Below, piece after piece: positions 11,090-21,518 of a DNA stretch of 64,000 bases; positions within the stretch are counted from its first letter, which is position 1; every line of letters starts with the position of its first letter. This DNA is from Pleurotus djamor. Its lineage: Eukaryota > Basidiomycota > Agaricomycetes > Agaricales > Pleurotaceae. Below the pieces are notes generated by a model. That model was not told where the DNA came from and made no database searches. It saw only the letters and a program-made list of their open reading frames with translations. The translations under genes and the position numbers were made by a program. The stretch is from assembly GCA_029747585.1 (NCBI GenBank), contig JAPEVF010000059.1:1-64000 (forward strand), read 5' to 3'.

Positions 11090-12102
11090 TCAGTAATTAT
11101 CCTGAAGCCATTCCAACAGACTAGATAGGCCTTCGTTGTCCATTCGTGCTTTCTCATCCACGATCGTACTGCGTTTCGTGACAGCACAGGAGGTTGTGAT
11201 GAAAGCGATCTCTCCTCCTTCCCAGCTGTCGAATTGGAAAGGACCGTTTCCAATACAATCAAGCCCACCAAGCTCGGACGTCTCCCCTTCCGCTCCTAGG
11301 CCTTCTATCCCCACACCATTGGATTGTGATGCACGGCGCTTCTCCAACTCACGCTCCAAGATGGTTTTGACACGCGAAATGGCGAGGGATTCTGGGTTTG
11401 TGGATGCTGTCGCCATGGTCTTCAGCAGATCGATCTTGTGGCAGACGATGGCCAGTGATGGAGGGGACTGAGAGGGTGGTAGCGACGTGAGGGCATGCAA
11501 GATATTGTGAAGGTGTCTAAAGAAGTGTGAACGGAGCGGGTAAGGGGATGCATGGAGATTGCTCACTCAGCTACCACAGCGCCGTTTCTAGAAATTGAGC
11601 TGGCATCGACAACGAAGGCCACCGCCCGCGTTTCTGGCAAGAAATCCTTGAACTGGTCCCTAACCCGAGGATGTCCAGGAACGTCTAGGACACGTATGCT
11701 CTTGCCTTCAGAGGACACGTTCACGACGGACTGGTTCGTTTGTAATGACGCATGTGTCGGTAGTGTTTGGCCATAAACTAGCTAGAAAAAGATACTTGGG
11801 TTCGTTGGATTGAGGATGAGAAGATTGGGAACATACAGTTGAGAGTATAGCTGTTTTCCCGGCATCTTGGCAGCCAACTAACAGTAAAGCATTCCCCGAT
11901 GTGCGTTTTCTCCTGCTATTGACGAAGACAATGACTGCAAAGATTCTTCATGAGACAAGCGGAAGAAAGACTAGGGTCGAGGGGACAACGAACTGGCTAG
12001 GCTAATCAAGGCCACGATCAAGGACAACAAAGCTGCCTCTTTGTAGGCAAGAATTTGGAGAGACAAGGAGGAGAATGGCGAAGGATCCTTGTGTTCGGTC
12101 AT
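11090..12102 (-). CDS. SRP102: Signal recognition particle receptor subunit beta
   Basis: ER-membrane GTPase that anchors the SRP receptor alpha subunit for cotranslational targeting. The start at 12102 (MTEHKDPSPFSSL) leads into a membrane segment, ALLSLIVALIS joined over an intron to AIIVFVNSRRKR. The G domain follows: LLVGCQDAGKTAILST (P-loop), VLDVPGHPRVRD (G3), AVAFVVDAS, and CHKIDL, a His variant of the NKxD G4 motif that is usual in this family. The C-terminus FITTSCAVTKRS contains the G5 region and the protein ends LLEWLQDNY at 11090. Length and domain order fit the family. One intron interrupts the membrane helix and another follows AILST. Confidence 0.92.
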
Positions 12103-13041
12103 GGCGAGTTCGGTGGCACAACCAATTCAAGGCACGCCAAAAGAAGTCCAGCGACATGTCACGTGGCGAATCAGGTGTCCATCCTAGTTGGAGAGATCGG
12201 TTTCAATTTCCGACATGCTGCTCACGTCGCTCCGATGCGCTGAAGAGCATCTTTGCTTTGTCCACAACACCATTGGCGGCTAGCACGGATGGAAATTATG
12301 GGACTGCAATATACAGCTACTCCGGACATGATTTCAAACGACCAGGCTTCTTGCCCCACAGCATCGACATCTGGGATGTAGTGTTTCTCCAACTGTGATT
12401 TTCTCTGCAGAACTCAATCGATGCTAGGCGCTAAGCGCTAAGCTTCCACCCGACGTTATATCGCTGGTGGTTTTCCATTCTCCGAGCCGCCAATGATGCG
12501 CTTTGCACGCTACCGAAATGGATATTCCTTCCGCCGTTTCTCCATATCGGAATTTCACACCTTTCCTGTTTGTAACTTCGAACGAAGGCGGTATCTTCAT
12601 CGGCGACCCTTGCAGTCTACTCTTGCTCCGTGAGCCAAATCCCTTTGGTCAATTCCTTGGCGGCCCCGACACTATCTGCTGTTTTCAACAGCGTCCTCGA
12701 AGGATGAGTGCCGTCCTTAGAACAGTGTCCATTCCCCCGCGTTCCCTCGGATTATAGGGCGTTTCGCCCCTTCGACCAACGCTGTTCTGTGCTTCCGTCC
12801 TTGTGATCCGCCAACTACAGGAAATGTGTTGCTCAGCGGGCTGGCTGAGGAATTTACCAATTGCAAACTTCTAGCAATTATTCCTCCGATCTACAAGGCT
12901 TCTTCGTGCACAACTACATGCTTGATGAACAGCACAAACCACGTACAAAAGGCTGGGATGCTTCTGCCACTATTTCTTCATCTCGACAAGCAACCTCTCA
13001 ACTTTCAGTGCAGCTACAAACTACAGTTTTATCAAAGGAAA
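12103..13041. other. Intergenic region without recognised gene
   Basis: 939 bases between divergent SRP102 and the dsRBD gene. The open frames here have no recognisable motif. A short direct repeat GCGCTAA-GCGCTAA lies near 12428. The region presumably contains both promoters. Confidence 0.5.
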
Positions 13042-13387
13042 ATGTCTTCGACCAACGATAGTATTAGTGCGTTACTGAGTTTTTTTTTCCTTTATGGCTT
13101 CTTTACGACACTTCTGTCTTCAGCCGCTCGTCGCCGTTTAAACAATTACACTCAAGCCAATCCTCACCTTGTCGCAACATTTAGCCAAACCCAGAGCGGT
13201 CCCCAGCACAAGCAACGATGGGCTGTCACACTCTACAGTAGGTCTTCTCTGGCGTCAGCAAGCTTTTGTGCTGATTGTCCCGTCAGTTAACGGTGTCGCC
13301 AAGGCGCAATCAGGAGAGCATGCGAACCTTGGAGATGCAAAAGAGGATGCCTGCGCTCGTTACTTACAAAGTATCGGCGTGTACTAG
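13042..13387 (+). CDS. Minimal double-stranded RNA-binding domain protein (77 aa)
   Basis: Three exons: 13042-13060 (MSSTND), 13124-13237 and 13287-13387. Introns of 63 and 49 nt have GT..AG borders and conserve phase. The joined product is 77 residues and consists almost only of one dsRBD: ARRRLNNYTQANPHL (helix 1), FSQTQSGPQHKQRWAV (beta 1-2, with the conserved GP-H loop), TLYINGVAKAQSGEHAN (beta 3) and LGDAKEDACARYLQSIG (helix 2). The AK of the KKxAK motif is kept but the two preceding lysines are replaced by LG, so dsRNA affinity may be reduced. There is no catalytic domain. It might act as a partner or competitor in RNA silencing or editing-like processes; that is inference. Splicing must be right for the domain to appear, and the domain itself supports it. 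Confidence 0.8.
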
Positions 13388-13455
13388 CTCGGGGTACCAG
13401 GAGAACCCCCGGTATATAGATGAGGAGAAATGATATGTGATATACTAGAGTACTC

Positions 13456-13473
13456 ACTTAGGTCAACCTAAGT
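13456..13473. repeat. Perfect 8-bp inverted repeat (hairpin) 3' of the dsRBD gene
   Basis: ACTTAGGT and ACCTAAGT are exact reverse complements separated by two bases. The element lies 69 bases after the dsRBD stop codon, within the shared 3' region of two convergent genes. Confidence 0.7.
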
Positions 13474-13533
13474 ATACAAACTTTGAACCTTGTTGCGTGA
13501 GGCTTCGCCAAGCCAAAGATCGTGATTCTGCGC

Positions 13534-13570
13534 AAATTTACTTCCTTCCTGAAACTTGGAAGGTAAATTT
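13534..13570. repeat. Bulged 13-bp hairpin in convergent 3' region
   Basis: Arm 1 (13534-13549) reads AAATTTAC TTC CTTCC and arm 2 (13558-13570) GGAAGGTAAATTT. Thirteen pairs form if the three bases TTC bulge out, with an 8-nt loop. A smaller GGCTT-CGCC-AAGCC hairpin sits at 13501-13514. It could be a 3'-UTR structure of either convergent gene or a relic of a small element. Confidence 0.65.
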
Positions 13571-13685
13571 CTAATAACTGAACAAATTACTGTGGATCGA
13601 CAATAATATGGTAGCTATGTAACACTTCAATGTATCCTATGCCTGGACTCCAGCCCAACGATGTGTTGTCTTTACCCCTCAATAC

Positions 13686-15140
13686 CTACGCATCACCGCT
13701 ATCAAAGGTAACACCCGTGGCTTCGCTCGCAGGGTCAACTACGAAGGAAGGATCAGACGTGGGGTCTGCATCGGAACCATCCGTAGCGACATCAGTTGGA
13801 GTGGGCTCGGGGATGCTAGAATCGAAAGCAGACGTGAAAGCGGGCAAATCTGTCGCATCTGCCGTCAGAGAATCCGTTCCATTGAGAGGGCTCTCAAAGG
13901 AGTCGGTGAAACCCGAGGGATCAGCAGTTGCAGTCGCCGATGCGTCCGGGAAGGGAGTCGGTTCGAAAGCAGATGTATCAGTGAAGTTGCTATCCAACGA
14001 CGCGCTTGCGGACGGAAGGAGGAAGTCGGACAAGGACGTTTCTGTGGCAGTGGCATTTACTGTGGAATTCAAGGGAGGTAACGTCTCCGTAGCGTTGCTC
14101 GGAATGCAAGAGCAAGTGCTGACATCTGGGGTGGTTCCAAAGGGACATGTGCCAGCTACGAAACGCATGTAAGCATAGGGATGTTAAGTTTAGATGCATC
14201 CACTTACGAGCACCGAATGCCACGACGGGGGAGTTGGGACCTCCGAATACACCTGGGTCGACCCCATCCAGCTGCTCGTTAACCACGCCATTAAGTTCGG
14301 CGTTCCTCGGCGCCCTCTGACAGTACGGTGTAGATGGCACCGTGCCGAGGATGTTGAGCGCATTCCTGGGATGCTTTCTGTAGGTGATGGCGAAGCTAAT
14401 CAGCGCGGATTTGTTACGGATATTGGCGCTCTTTGCGAAGTCGATCATACTATCGGCGTTGTCCTGTTGTGCGCATGGGTCCGAGTTGGCGAGTAAGGCG
14501 TTGATTCCGTCGAACCCTGCGAGCTTGACACAAGGTGAGTCTTCACCTGTTGGGGTGAAGACATTATCAGCTCCGCTGATCAAGCAAAGCTCTTGCCAAG
14601 CGGCGGCGACATCGGGCAAATCAAATTGCGCGATGCGCTTGCGCAAGGCGGTTGATGGGTCCGCGCTGGAGGGATCCAATGGGTCGGTTGCGTTAACACT
14701 GGCATTGGTGGCTGGGGTGGCCGTTGGGAAGGCCAACGCGGTTCCAGTAGCGTTCAAGAAGTCCGTGCTATTGTCAGAGGCCAAAGAAGTAGCCGAAGGA
14801 AGAGGGAACGTGTCCGTAGCCGTGAAGTTGAAAGACGTATTGTTTACTGCAGCAGATGGTATTGCGTCATCGGGGACAACTTCGGTTGTGTTTGTCCCGA
14901 CTACGGGGGGAGCAGTAGAGTTCGCAGCAGCCTGTTTACTAGCACATGCAGGCGGCGAGTCTGCACGACTATAGTATTCATAGTTAGAGACTTTCTTTGG
15001 ACTTGGGGTGGGTAGACTTACGCAACAATGATCGAACGGTGTCTCGCCGTCAGATAAGGGGGATGGGCGGCTTGAGCAGCACCCAAAAGCAGAGTGCACA
15101 GGCCAAGAGACGATGAAGCAGTAAGGAGAGATGCCTTCAT
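13686..15140 (-). CDS. Secreted Thr/Ser/Asn-rich fungal protein, unknown function
   Basis: The start at 15140 gives a clear signal peptide, MKASLLTASSSLGLCTLLL then GAAQA, followed after an intron by RADSPPACASKQAAA. A low-complexity region with many N-x-T/S sites (NSTAPP, NNTSFNFT, NATGTALAFPT) precedes a conserved core: IAQFDLPDVAAAWQELCL, DSPCVKLAGFDGINALL, DPCAQQDNADSMIDFAKS, YRKHPRNALNI and PYCQRAPRNAELNGVVN. A last exon adds GTCPFGTTPDVSTCSC and another Thr/Ser-rich tail ending at 13686. Even spacing of Cys in the core suggests disulfides. I recall this core as a conserved uncharacterised secreted protein of higher fungi; no enzymatic motif is evident. Probably cell wall-associated or extracellular. 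Confidence 0.85.
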
Positions 15141-15597
15141 TTCTAGAGAGAGACTTGAGGACCTAAAGTGCGTAAAAGAACGGAAAAAGGATTAAAATTG
15201 AATAAGAGCAACCCGGCTCGTAAGAAAGGAAAGAAAAATGAAGAAAAATGAGACAAGGGAAGTAAGTAGCAAGTGAGGAGGTTGGGCGTATATATACACT
15301 GAGAGGCATCGCCGTGCTGTCAGCGCCGTTGAACTCCTCCATCAAATATGTTGGTATGGGGTGGAAGGCCGCCCGCTGTATCTTGCCGTAGTAGATTGAC
15401 AATTCGGAGACTCCCATACCGGATCGCGACTGAAGTAGCTGTGTTTCACTATTTTAAACTTGTGGGTATCATTCGAATCATTGGCAGACATGGTGGACAT
15501 GAGCAAGACATACAGGGCACGAGGCAAAGTTTAGAGTATGGGCGCTTGCTTGGCGTCTAGAAGTCGATCATTCAAAATTTTGTCTGCACTCGCTATC
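15141..15597. promoter_or_regulatory. Divergent promoter region, with TATA at 15288-15297
   Basis: Between the secreted protein (-) and UTP21 (+). GTATATATAC at 15288-15297 lies about 150 bases upstream of the secreted protein start and is the best core promoter candidate. Nothing else recognised. Confidence 0.5.
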
Positions 15598-18500
15598 ATG
15601 ACTGTTATTGACCTCACCGACGATAATCCCCAGCCTCGGAAACGAGCTCGCCAGACTCAAAATAACCAAAACAAAGATGTTAAATCTCACCAAAACCGAC
15701 TCTTCGTCCCATTCCGCGCACTCGGCCTTGTAACAAACCATGTTCCGTGTGTCCTTCAGACTCGGTCTTTCAAAGGCGCGACGGAAGGCCCCCGTCTACA
15801 TATCCTGACCTGCTTGGGATCTTCGTGGGCTCTATGGGAAGGCGGAAAGATGACTCTGTTATTTGTTGGTGAGTAAGGCATGCCAGAAAACCGGAGATCA
15901 TATATCTAACGTTCTTAGGACCCGAGGCGTCGTCTCCAATAACCAGTCTTGCCATGGATGGTGACTTTATCTGGGCTTCCTCTGCACAACATGTCATAAA
16001 ATACCTCCGGGGAAAAGAGGTTCGTCCTCTACACCATGCGTCCAGTATCACTCTGACCGCCCCTGTTCCAAAGGTCCAAAGAATCACGAATCCTCTTGGG
16101 ACCGATCTGTCCTTCATAACTATTTTTGCCGACCAGCTCATTGCTCTACCAGAGGATGGTAGAAGTATGCTAATATGGAATACCAAGACAGCAGGTCTGT
16201 TTAATTTTTCGATTTCCTAGAAACCGCCAACCAAATACCTTGCATTTCAGAACTCAGCACTCAAGTATCTTTTGAACCGGATTTCTTAGCTGCTTCAGTC
16301 CTTCATCCAGCAACTTATCTCAACAAGGTTCTCGTTTCAAGTCACCAAGGTTCTATGCAACTATGGAATATTCGTTCTCAGTGAATAATGCTACCCCTGC
16401 CCTTTCGAACTAGGAACTGAATCCTGGCCCACTTAGGACGTGTATTTACAAGTTCACCCTTCCCCAGCTATGCAGCAATGTTTCCTCAAGCGGTCCCTCG
16501 ACGTCCATCACAGCCCTCACCCAATCTCCAGCCATAGATGTTGTCGGTGTCGGCTTTTCGTCCGGAGAAATCTCAGTATATGACATCCGAGCTGATGAAA
16601 GGCTTCTCCGTATGTTTATGGACGGTGGAAAGGTCACTGCTCTCGGGTTTAGAAGCGGTCAGTAGTTTCCTCTGACTTGCTTGTACTGTTGTTGATCAAA
16701 TTTCTTCAGATGGTCAACCCATAATGGCATCCGCGTCTTCGAGTGGTCACCTCGCAATTTGGGATCTCAACGCTGGCGGAAAGTTACTCCACATGGTCCG
16801 CGGCGCTCATGATGGATCTATCAGCACTGTTGAATGGGTACCAGGACAACCACTCCTCGTAACTTCCGGCGAAGATAACAGCGTCAAGGTCTGCCTCATC
16901 CTCGCACATACCCTTATCCTTGGCTCATTCAACTGTAGCAATGGCTTTTTGATTCGCCCACCGCTGTACCCAGGGTTCTCAAATCGCGTTCCGGACATCA
17001 AGCGCCGCCTCATCTCATACGCTACTACGGCGACGATGGAAAGCAGCTTTTGACCGCATCCAGGGATAGAAGTTTAAGGTGTACATCGGTTGTTCGAGAT
17101 TCTCGGTCCTTCGAGCTGTCTCAAGGTGTCTATATTGTCTTACTCACAGCCTCGTTGATGAAACTAATCCCATACGTCAAGGATCGCTTGCTAAGAAGGC
17201 TTCGTCTCGATCAATACCTCTAACGTCCTTAAAATATCTCCCTGTCACCAGTCTATCATACTCCACGACGCGCGCGAAAGATTGGGATGATGTTCTCACC
17301 GTCCATTCCGAAGACTCGTTCGCTAGAACCTGGTCGCTTCTCGCAAAGCGAAGTGGAAAGTACACCTTCAAAGCTTACGACGGGGAGAAGGGGAAAGGGA
17401 AGGCCGCAGCGCCTGTCGGCTCTGCGAAGGTACGTGTTTGCCTTCAAGTCCGCACATCCACTCAAATGGGTCCAGGCCGTCTGTGTTTCAGCCTGCGGTA
17501 ATTTTGGCTTTGTTGGATCATCTATGGGCGGTATATCAATGTGGAACATGCAGTCTGGTATCATGCGTCGAACATTCAATGTCGGGCCCTGTCCACCCGA
17601 AGTGGCTCATCGATTACAGGCATCATCATCAGCTAAAAACGTTCGACGGTCTATTACTGGCTTAGCTACCGACGCTCTTAATAGAGTTGTCATTGCCAGT
17701 ACTCTGGACGGCACATTGAACGTTCGTGTTTATTTCTGTGCTACCTTGATTTCACCTTTGCTGATCGCAGTGAATACCAGTGGTTTGATTTCCATCAAGC
17801 GAAGCTAGACCACACCCTCATCCTCCCTGCCGTTGTTATATCCATTACCTTGCATCGGGATAGCGGCCTGATTGCTGCTGTCTGCGATGACATGGTTATC
17901 CGCGTTATTGACATTGAAACGCGGCGCATAGTCAGAGAGTTCGGTGGGTTCAAGGGACGAATACTAGACATCGTGAGTTCACTAAATCCCCCATGAATTT
18001 CAAGCCTTCCGCTTACATCATTGATACAGACGTTCTCTCCAGACTCGCGCTGGCTCGTCACTACTTCCCTCGATTCAATTATACGGACATTTGATCTCCC
18101 GTCAGGCTGTCTAATCGACGCTTTCCGGACATCGAGCGTTGCTACCAGCGTCGCGTTTTCACCAACCAATGACTTTTTGGCTACGTCTCACTTGGACAGT
18201 GTCGGGGTGTATCTATGGTTCGCTCCTCCTCATCCTAGCACTTTTCCAATTGTTGACCTTTCTCTTAGGGCTAACCGTGCGCAGTACGCTGAAATGACTT
18301 TCAAAAGCATCCAAGAATCGGATATTGCAGAGGCTTCTTTGCCATCAATGCAAGCTACAGCTGAGGATGATGGTGCTTTCCGTTTTCCTTCCAATGCATT
18401 CATGGCGCTGACAGTCATCCCCCAGCTTTGGAGTCGCTATCGGCTTTGAATATCGAAGAAACCACTGCCGACCCATTCATCACACCAGCTCAACTTGATG

Positions 18501-19210
18501 GTGACTTGATTACACTGACTTTATTGCCTCGATCAAGGTGGCAAACCCTCTTGAACCTTGAAGTGATACAGGTGAATCTTGTGCATCATGCTGTGTACAC
18601 ATACCAGCTCACAACATCATCTATAGCAAAGGAACAAACCAAAAGAACCCCCCAAGGCACCTGAACAAGCCCCATTCTTCCTCCCCACTCTTCCTGGAGT
18701 CGAGCACCGGTTTGCTATCGAACCCACATCAAAGGATGACGACGGCGACAAGAAAACTCGGCGGCTGGAGCGCTCTGTTGCTCACCTAGAGAGTCATTTT
18801 GTCAAGCAACTCTCTCGTGAGGAACAGTCCGGCGATTGTAGGTTCCCTCCCTCCCAGTGAGCTCCCATCAGTGTTTGACATTCCCTGTAGACGAAGCGTT
18901 CTTCAACTACGTGAAAACGCTCAGTCCCGCTGCAATTGACCTCGAATTGCATTCACTGACTTCATTGTCCGATATCCGACTCTTCTTCAATGCTCTGAGG
19001 CAACGTCTCTTATCTCACCGCGACTTTGAAGCGGTGCAAACCATCATGTGCGCCTTCATCAAGATACAAGGGGATATCATCGTAGCGAATTCCGAGCTGC
19101 GGGATGAATTAGTAGCCCTAAAAGAGGTCCAAGAAAAGGAAAGCCAAAGAATCCTCGAGCTCTTGGCTTCTTCCTTAGGAACGCTCAGTTTCCTACGTGA
19201 CACAATCTAA
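15598..19210 (+). CDS. UTP21: UTP21, WD40 component of the SSU processome (UTP-B)
   Basis: Nucleolar WD40 protein of the U3 snoRNP complex needed for 18S rRNA processing. It starts MTVIDLTDDNPQPRKRARQ at 15598, followed by FVPFRALGLVTNHVP, WALWEGGKMTLLFVG and many propeller strands (MASASSSGHLAIWDLN, HDGSISTVEWVPGQPLLVTSGED, FSPDSRWLVTTSLDSIIRTFD). The C-terminal Utp21 domain shows LDGDLITLTLLPRSRW, then FLPTLPGVEHRF, LSPAAIDLELHSL, RLLSHRDFEAVQT and SLGTLSFLRDTI at the stop. About ten short introns were joined by eye, for example NSVK to QWLFDSP at about 16890-16939. Two propellers plus the C-terminal domain are in the correct order, and no break was found. Convergent with the F-box gene 34 bases downstream. 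Confidence 0.93.
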
Positions 19211-19244
19211 GTGCATAACATATACCATGTATTACAGCCATGTT

Positions 19245-20555
19245 TCATACGCAACAAAATTGGGTATCGGTTTCCTTCTCTGAAAAAGACTCCTTCAAGT
19301 GCATGTTGAGGACGTCTAAGACCAGCGGACGCCAAGTGGCAGTGAATACATCCTGCGATCCCATCGCTACCTCGACGCATATATGCAGCTCGGCACATAG
19401 ACGCAGCCACTCCATCCAAACGGGGGCGACGTTCTCCAGTTGGACATGGCGCTGCCGAGGGTACTGATGGGCAGAGGACGGCAGTACCAAACGGAGACAT
19501 TTCAAAGAAGGAAATTTGACACGACATATCAATGACGCGAGCATCGACCGGAGAGCATAGACGTAAAGCCGCTCGGTGGTTTGAGAGGTACAAATGTGTC
19601 GGAAGAACTGAGGCTGCTCCAGGACCAAGATAGTCACGGTCGGATGCGTGAGGCGGAAGTTTCGAGAAAAGAACTCGGCGTTGAAAGTGGTTAAAGCCAA
19701 GGTTTCTAAAGTTGGACAGCATCGTAGAGCGGCAGCGGAGCTATTTGAAGTAGGGATGGAGAGACGTCGCAACGTCTCCCCACTGCGCTTTAGAATTCCC
19801 TCGCCTTCCGCAGGATCATCTACCACGCAGGTCGACAGAGAAGGGATGGAGGCATCCTGCAAGACAGCGCCTTGGTCAAGGGCTGATATGCAAGTGTGGA
19901 GCAGAGGAAGTTCGAAGTCGCACGGGACCGAGCAAGGGGTGATCCTACGAGGAGGTAGCATCCAGAGGACCTGTAGGGTCGAAGAGAGAGCATGCACAAG
20001 AGTGGCCACGACTGGCACATCTGCTCTCATCTCTAGCCGTTTGATTGGATGCGCACGAAAGATTGTCGAGGCGAGGCAAGAAAGGACGGGAGGAGCATAT
20101 AGCCAGTACGCGTCGGCAGTCGAGAATACGGTGGAAAAGCATGCGAGATTTGGGCAGTGCTGAATGATGGTTGCAAGAGCTTGTGCATGGGCGCTTTCCC
20201 AGTTGTGCGTCCCTTCTAACGCGACTTCCAAGCGAACCACCGCGCGTGCCTTTGTGGGAGAATCGACCAGTATTTTAGAGATAGCGAGAGCTTGCGCGCC
20301 ACTGGTGATAATAATATGCTCCCAGAGATACCGAGTAGCCAGTGCACTCCAAGTGCGAGAAACGAGGTTGACCGCGAGCTTGGAGGCCATTGTTTCTTTG
20401 AACTGGGACCTGGCAAGGATTCCGTAAGTATCGCTTGTGAACGCGACGATGGCATCCTGGTCGACGGTTTCCAGCGCGCCAGGGATGAGTGTCAGGTATG
20501 AGAATATTTGCAACCAAATTTCGACGGGTAGAGCGGGCGAACCTGGAGAGAACAT
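19245..20555 (-). CDS. F-box protein, single exon
   Basis: The start was placed at 20555 (MFSPGSPALPVEIWLQIFSYL) because this Met directly precedes the F-box; the open frame extends upstream to 20723 but would overlap the divergent gene's 5' end. The F-box LPVEIWLQIFSYLTLI is followed by VNLVSRTWSALATRYLWEHI, the second half of the motif. The rest is LRR-like, with hydrophobic repeats such as HCPNLACFS, PTLETLALTTF and FPSLKCLRLVLP. About 436 residues without introns. Likely an SCF adaptor of the large, lineage-specific agaric F-box family; the target is unknown. It shares a 96-base divergent promoter with the Tim17-like gene. Confidence 0.85.
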   Translation of the reverse strand: MFSPGSPALPVEIWLQIFSYLTLIPGALETVDQDAIVAFTSDTYGILARSQFKETMASKLAVNLVSRTWSALATRYLWEHIIITSGAQALAISKILVDSPTKARAVVRLEVALEGTHNWESAHAQALATIIQHCPNLACFSTVFSTADAYWLYAPPVLSCLASTIFRAHPIKRLEMRADVPVVATLVHALSSTLQVLWMLPPRRITPCSVPCDFELPLLHTCISALDQGAVLQDASIPSLSTCVVDDPAEGEGILKRSGETLRRLSIPTSNSSAAALRCCPTLETLALTTFNAEFFSRNFRLTHPTVTILVLEQPQFFRHICTSQTTERLYVYALRSMLASLICRVKFPSLKCLRLVLPSSAHQYPRQRHVQLENVAPVWMEWLRLCAELHICVEVAMGSQDVFTATWRPLVLDVLNMHLKESFSEKETDTQFCCV

Positions 20556-20651
20556 GGTGGTCAGGAAGCAGGAAGTATTCAGGCGTCTAAAGTGTGTTAC
20601 CCTTTTTGTATACGGATCAAGCGCCTGACGCGGTGGCCGTCGACCACGAAC

Positions 20652-21486
20652 ATGAACTCTCTCTCCGATACCGCGACGACCATTGCCCAGGGGACCCTTG
20701 CCACATGCAAGTACGATTTCCACCTCGCTCTAGTGTACCGGAACGCTAAACCAGTAATTCACCTCTTACAGCTGCGATTACGGCCTTTGTCACTGGATTA
20801 CACGGAATATGGAGGCGACATCCCAACTACGGTATTCTTGCCGGTGCTGCAGCCATGAACAGCGGCCTCACCGCCTTCACATTCTTTGGTGAGTCTTATA
20901 GCCTATGGAAACGACGTGTACTAGAACTTTGCCTTTGCAGGAGTCCGTGAGGCTGCTGTTAGTCCAATACTAAGATGCTTCTCGCCCTCGGACCGGGATG
21001 CAATCTCGGAACACTCAACTCCTCGTTCATGGGGAGAACTACGCTCTCAGAAACTCTTAGACTCAAGTCTTAGCGGAGCAATCACTGCTGGGGGGCTGAG
21101 AGGAATGAAAAGTACGCGTTCTTTAGTTGACAATTGTCGCTTCCGTTCGCGTTTACCCGTGACTGCTAGGTGGACCACGGTCCGTTCTGCCCGGGGCTGT
21201 AACAGGTGCAATAATATGCACCCTTCTTCAATACACATTCAATGAAGTCCGAGTCCAACGACTCAAATACCTACTCCGCCCCCAATCCATCGCGACGAAC
21301 TCGCCTTCTGCTCCAGAGGTCGAGACTCCGTTCTTTGACCGCATACTCGCCAATATCGGAATGGAAAGAATACCGGATGAAAAATATCTTCGTATGCTCA
21401 AGGACAGACGCGAAAAGCATCTTTCCCGCATACGAGAGCTCGAAGCCGAGATCGCCCAACAAGCGGACAAACCACAGGATTCATAG
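20652..21486 (+). CDS. Tim17/Tim22/Tim23-family membrane protein
   Basis: Four exons. The start at 20652 gives MNSLSDTATTIAQGTLATCN. Exon 2 starts at 20755, which requires acceptor CCAG rather than the later CTTACAG to keep frame. Features: TAAITAFVTGLHGIWRRHP, NYGILAGAAAMNSGLTAFTFFGVREA, then SGAITAGGLRG and GPRSVLPGAVTGAIICTLLQ, that is, four glycine-rich hydrophobic segments as in the Tim17 fold. The C-terminus is charged and helical (DEKYLRMLKDRREKHL, RIRELEAEIAQQ). About 210 residues. Probably in the mitochondrial inner membrane or peroxisome, but it lacks clear signatures of Tim17, Tim22 or Tim23 proper. It ends 32 bases from the convergent WDR53-like gene. Confidence 0.8.
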
Positions 21487-21518
21487 AAGCCACAAGCTAT
21501 ATACATATAATTCGTCAT

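Noticed and set aside
12503..12757. 84-residue plus-strand frame in the 12-13 kb gap
   Set aside because: No motif, no splice partners, no promoter-like setting; probably chance.
13630..14974. Long plus-strand open frames (13630-14172 and 14384-14974) opposite the secreted protein gene
   Set aside because: They are antisense shadows of a Ser/Thr/Ala-rich coding region; the minus strand encodes a signal peptide and conserved Cys-rich core.
19648..20163. 171-residue plus-strand frame opposite the F-box gene
   Set aside because: Antisense to an intact F-box gene, with no family motif.
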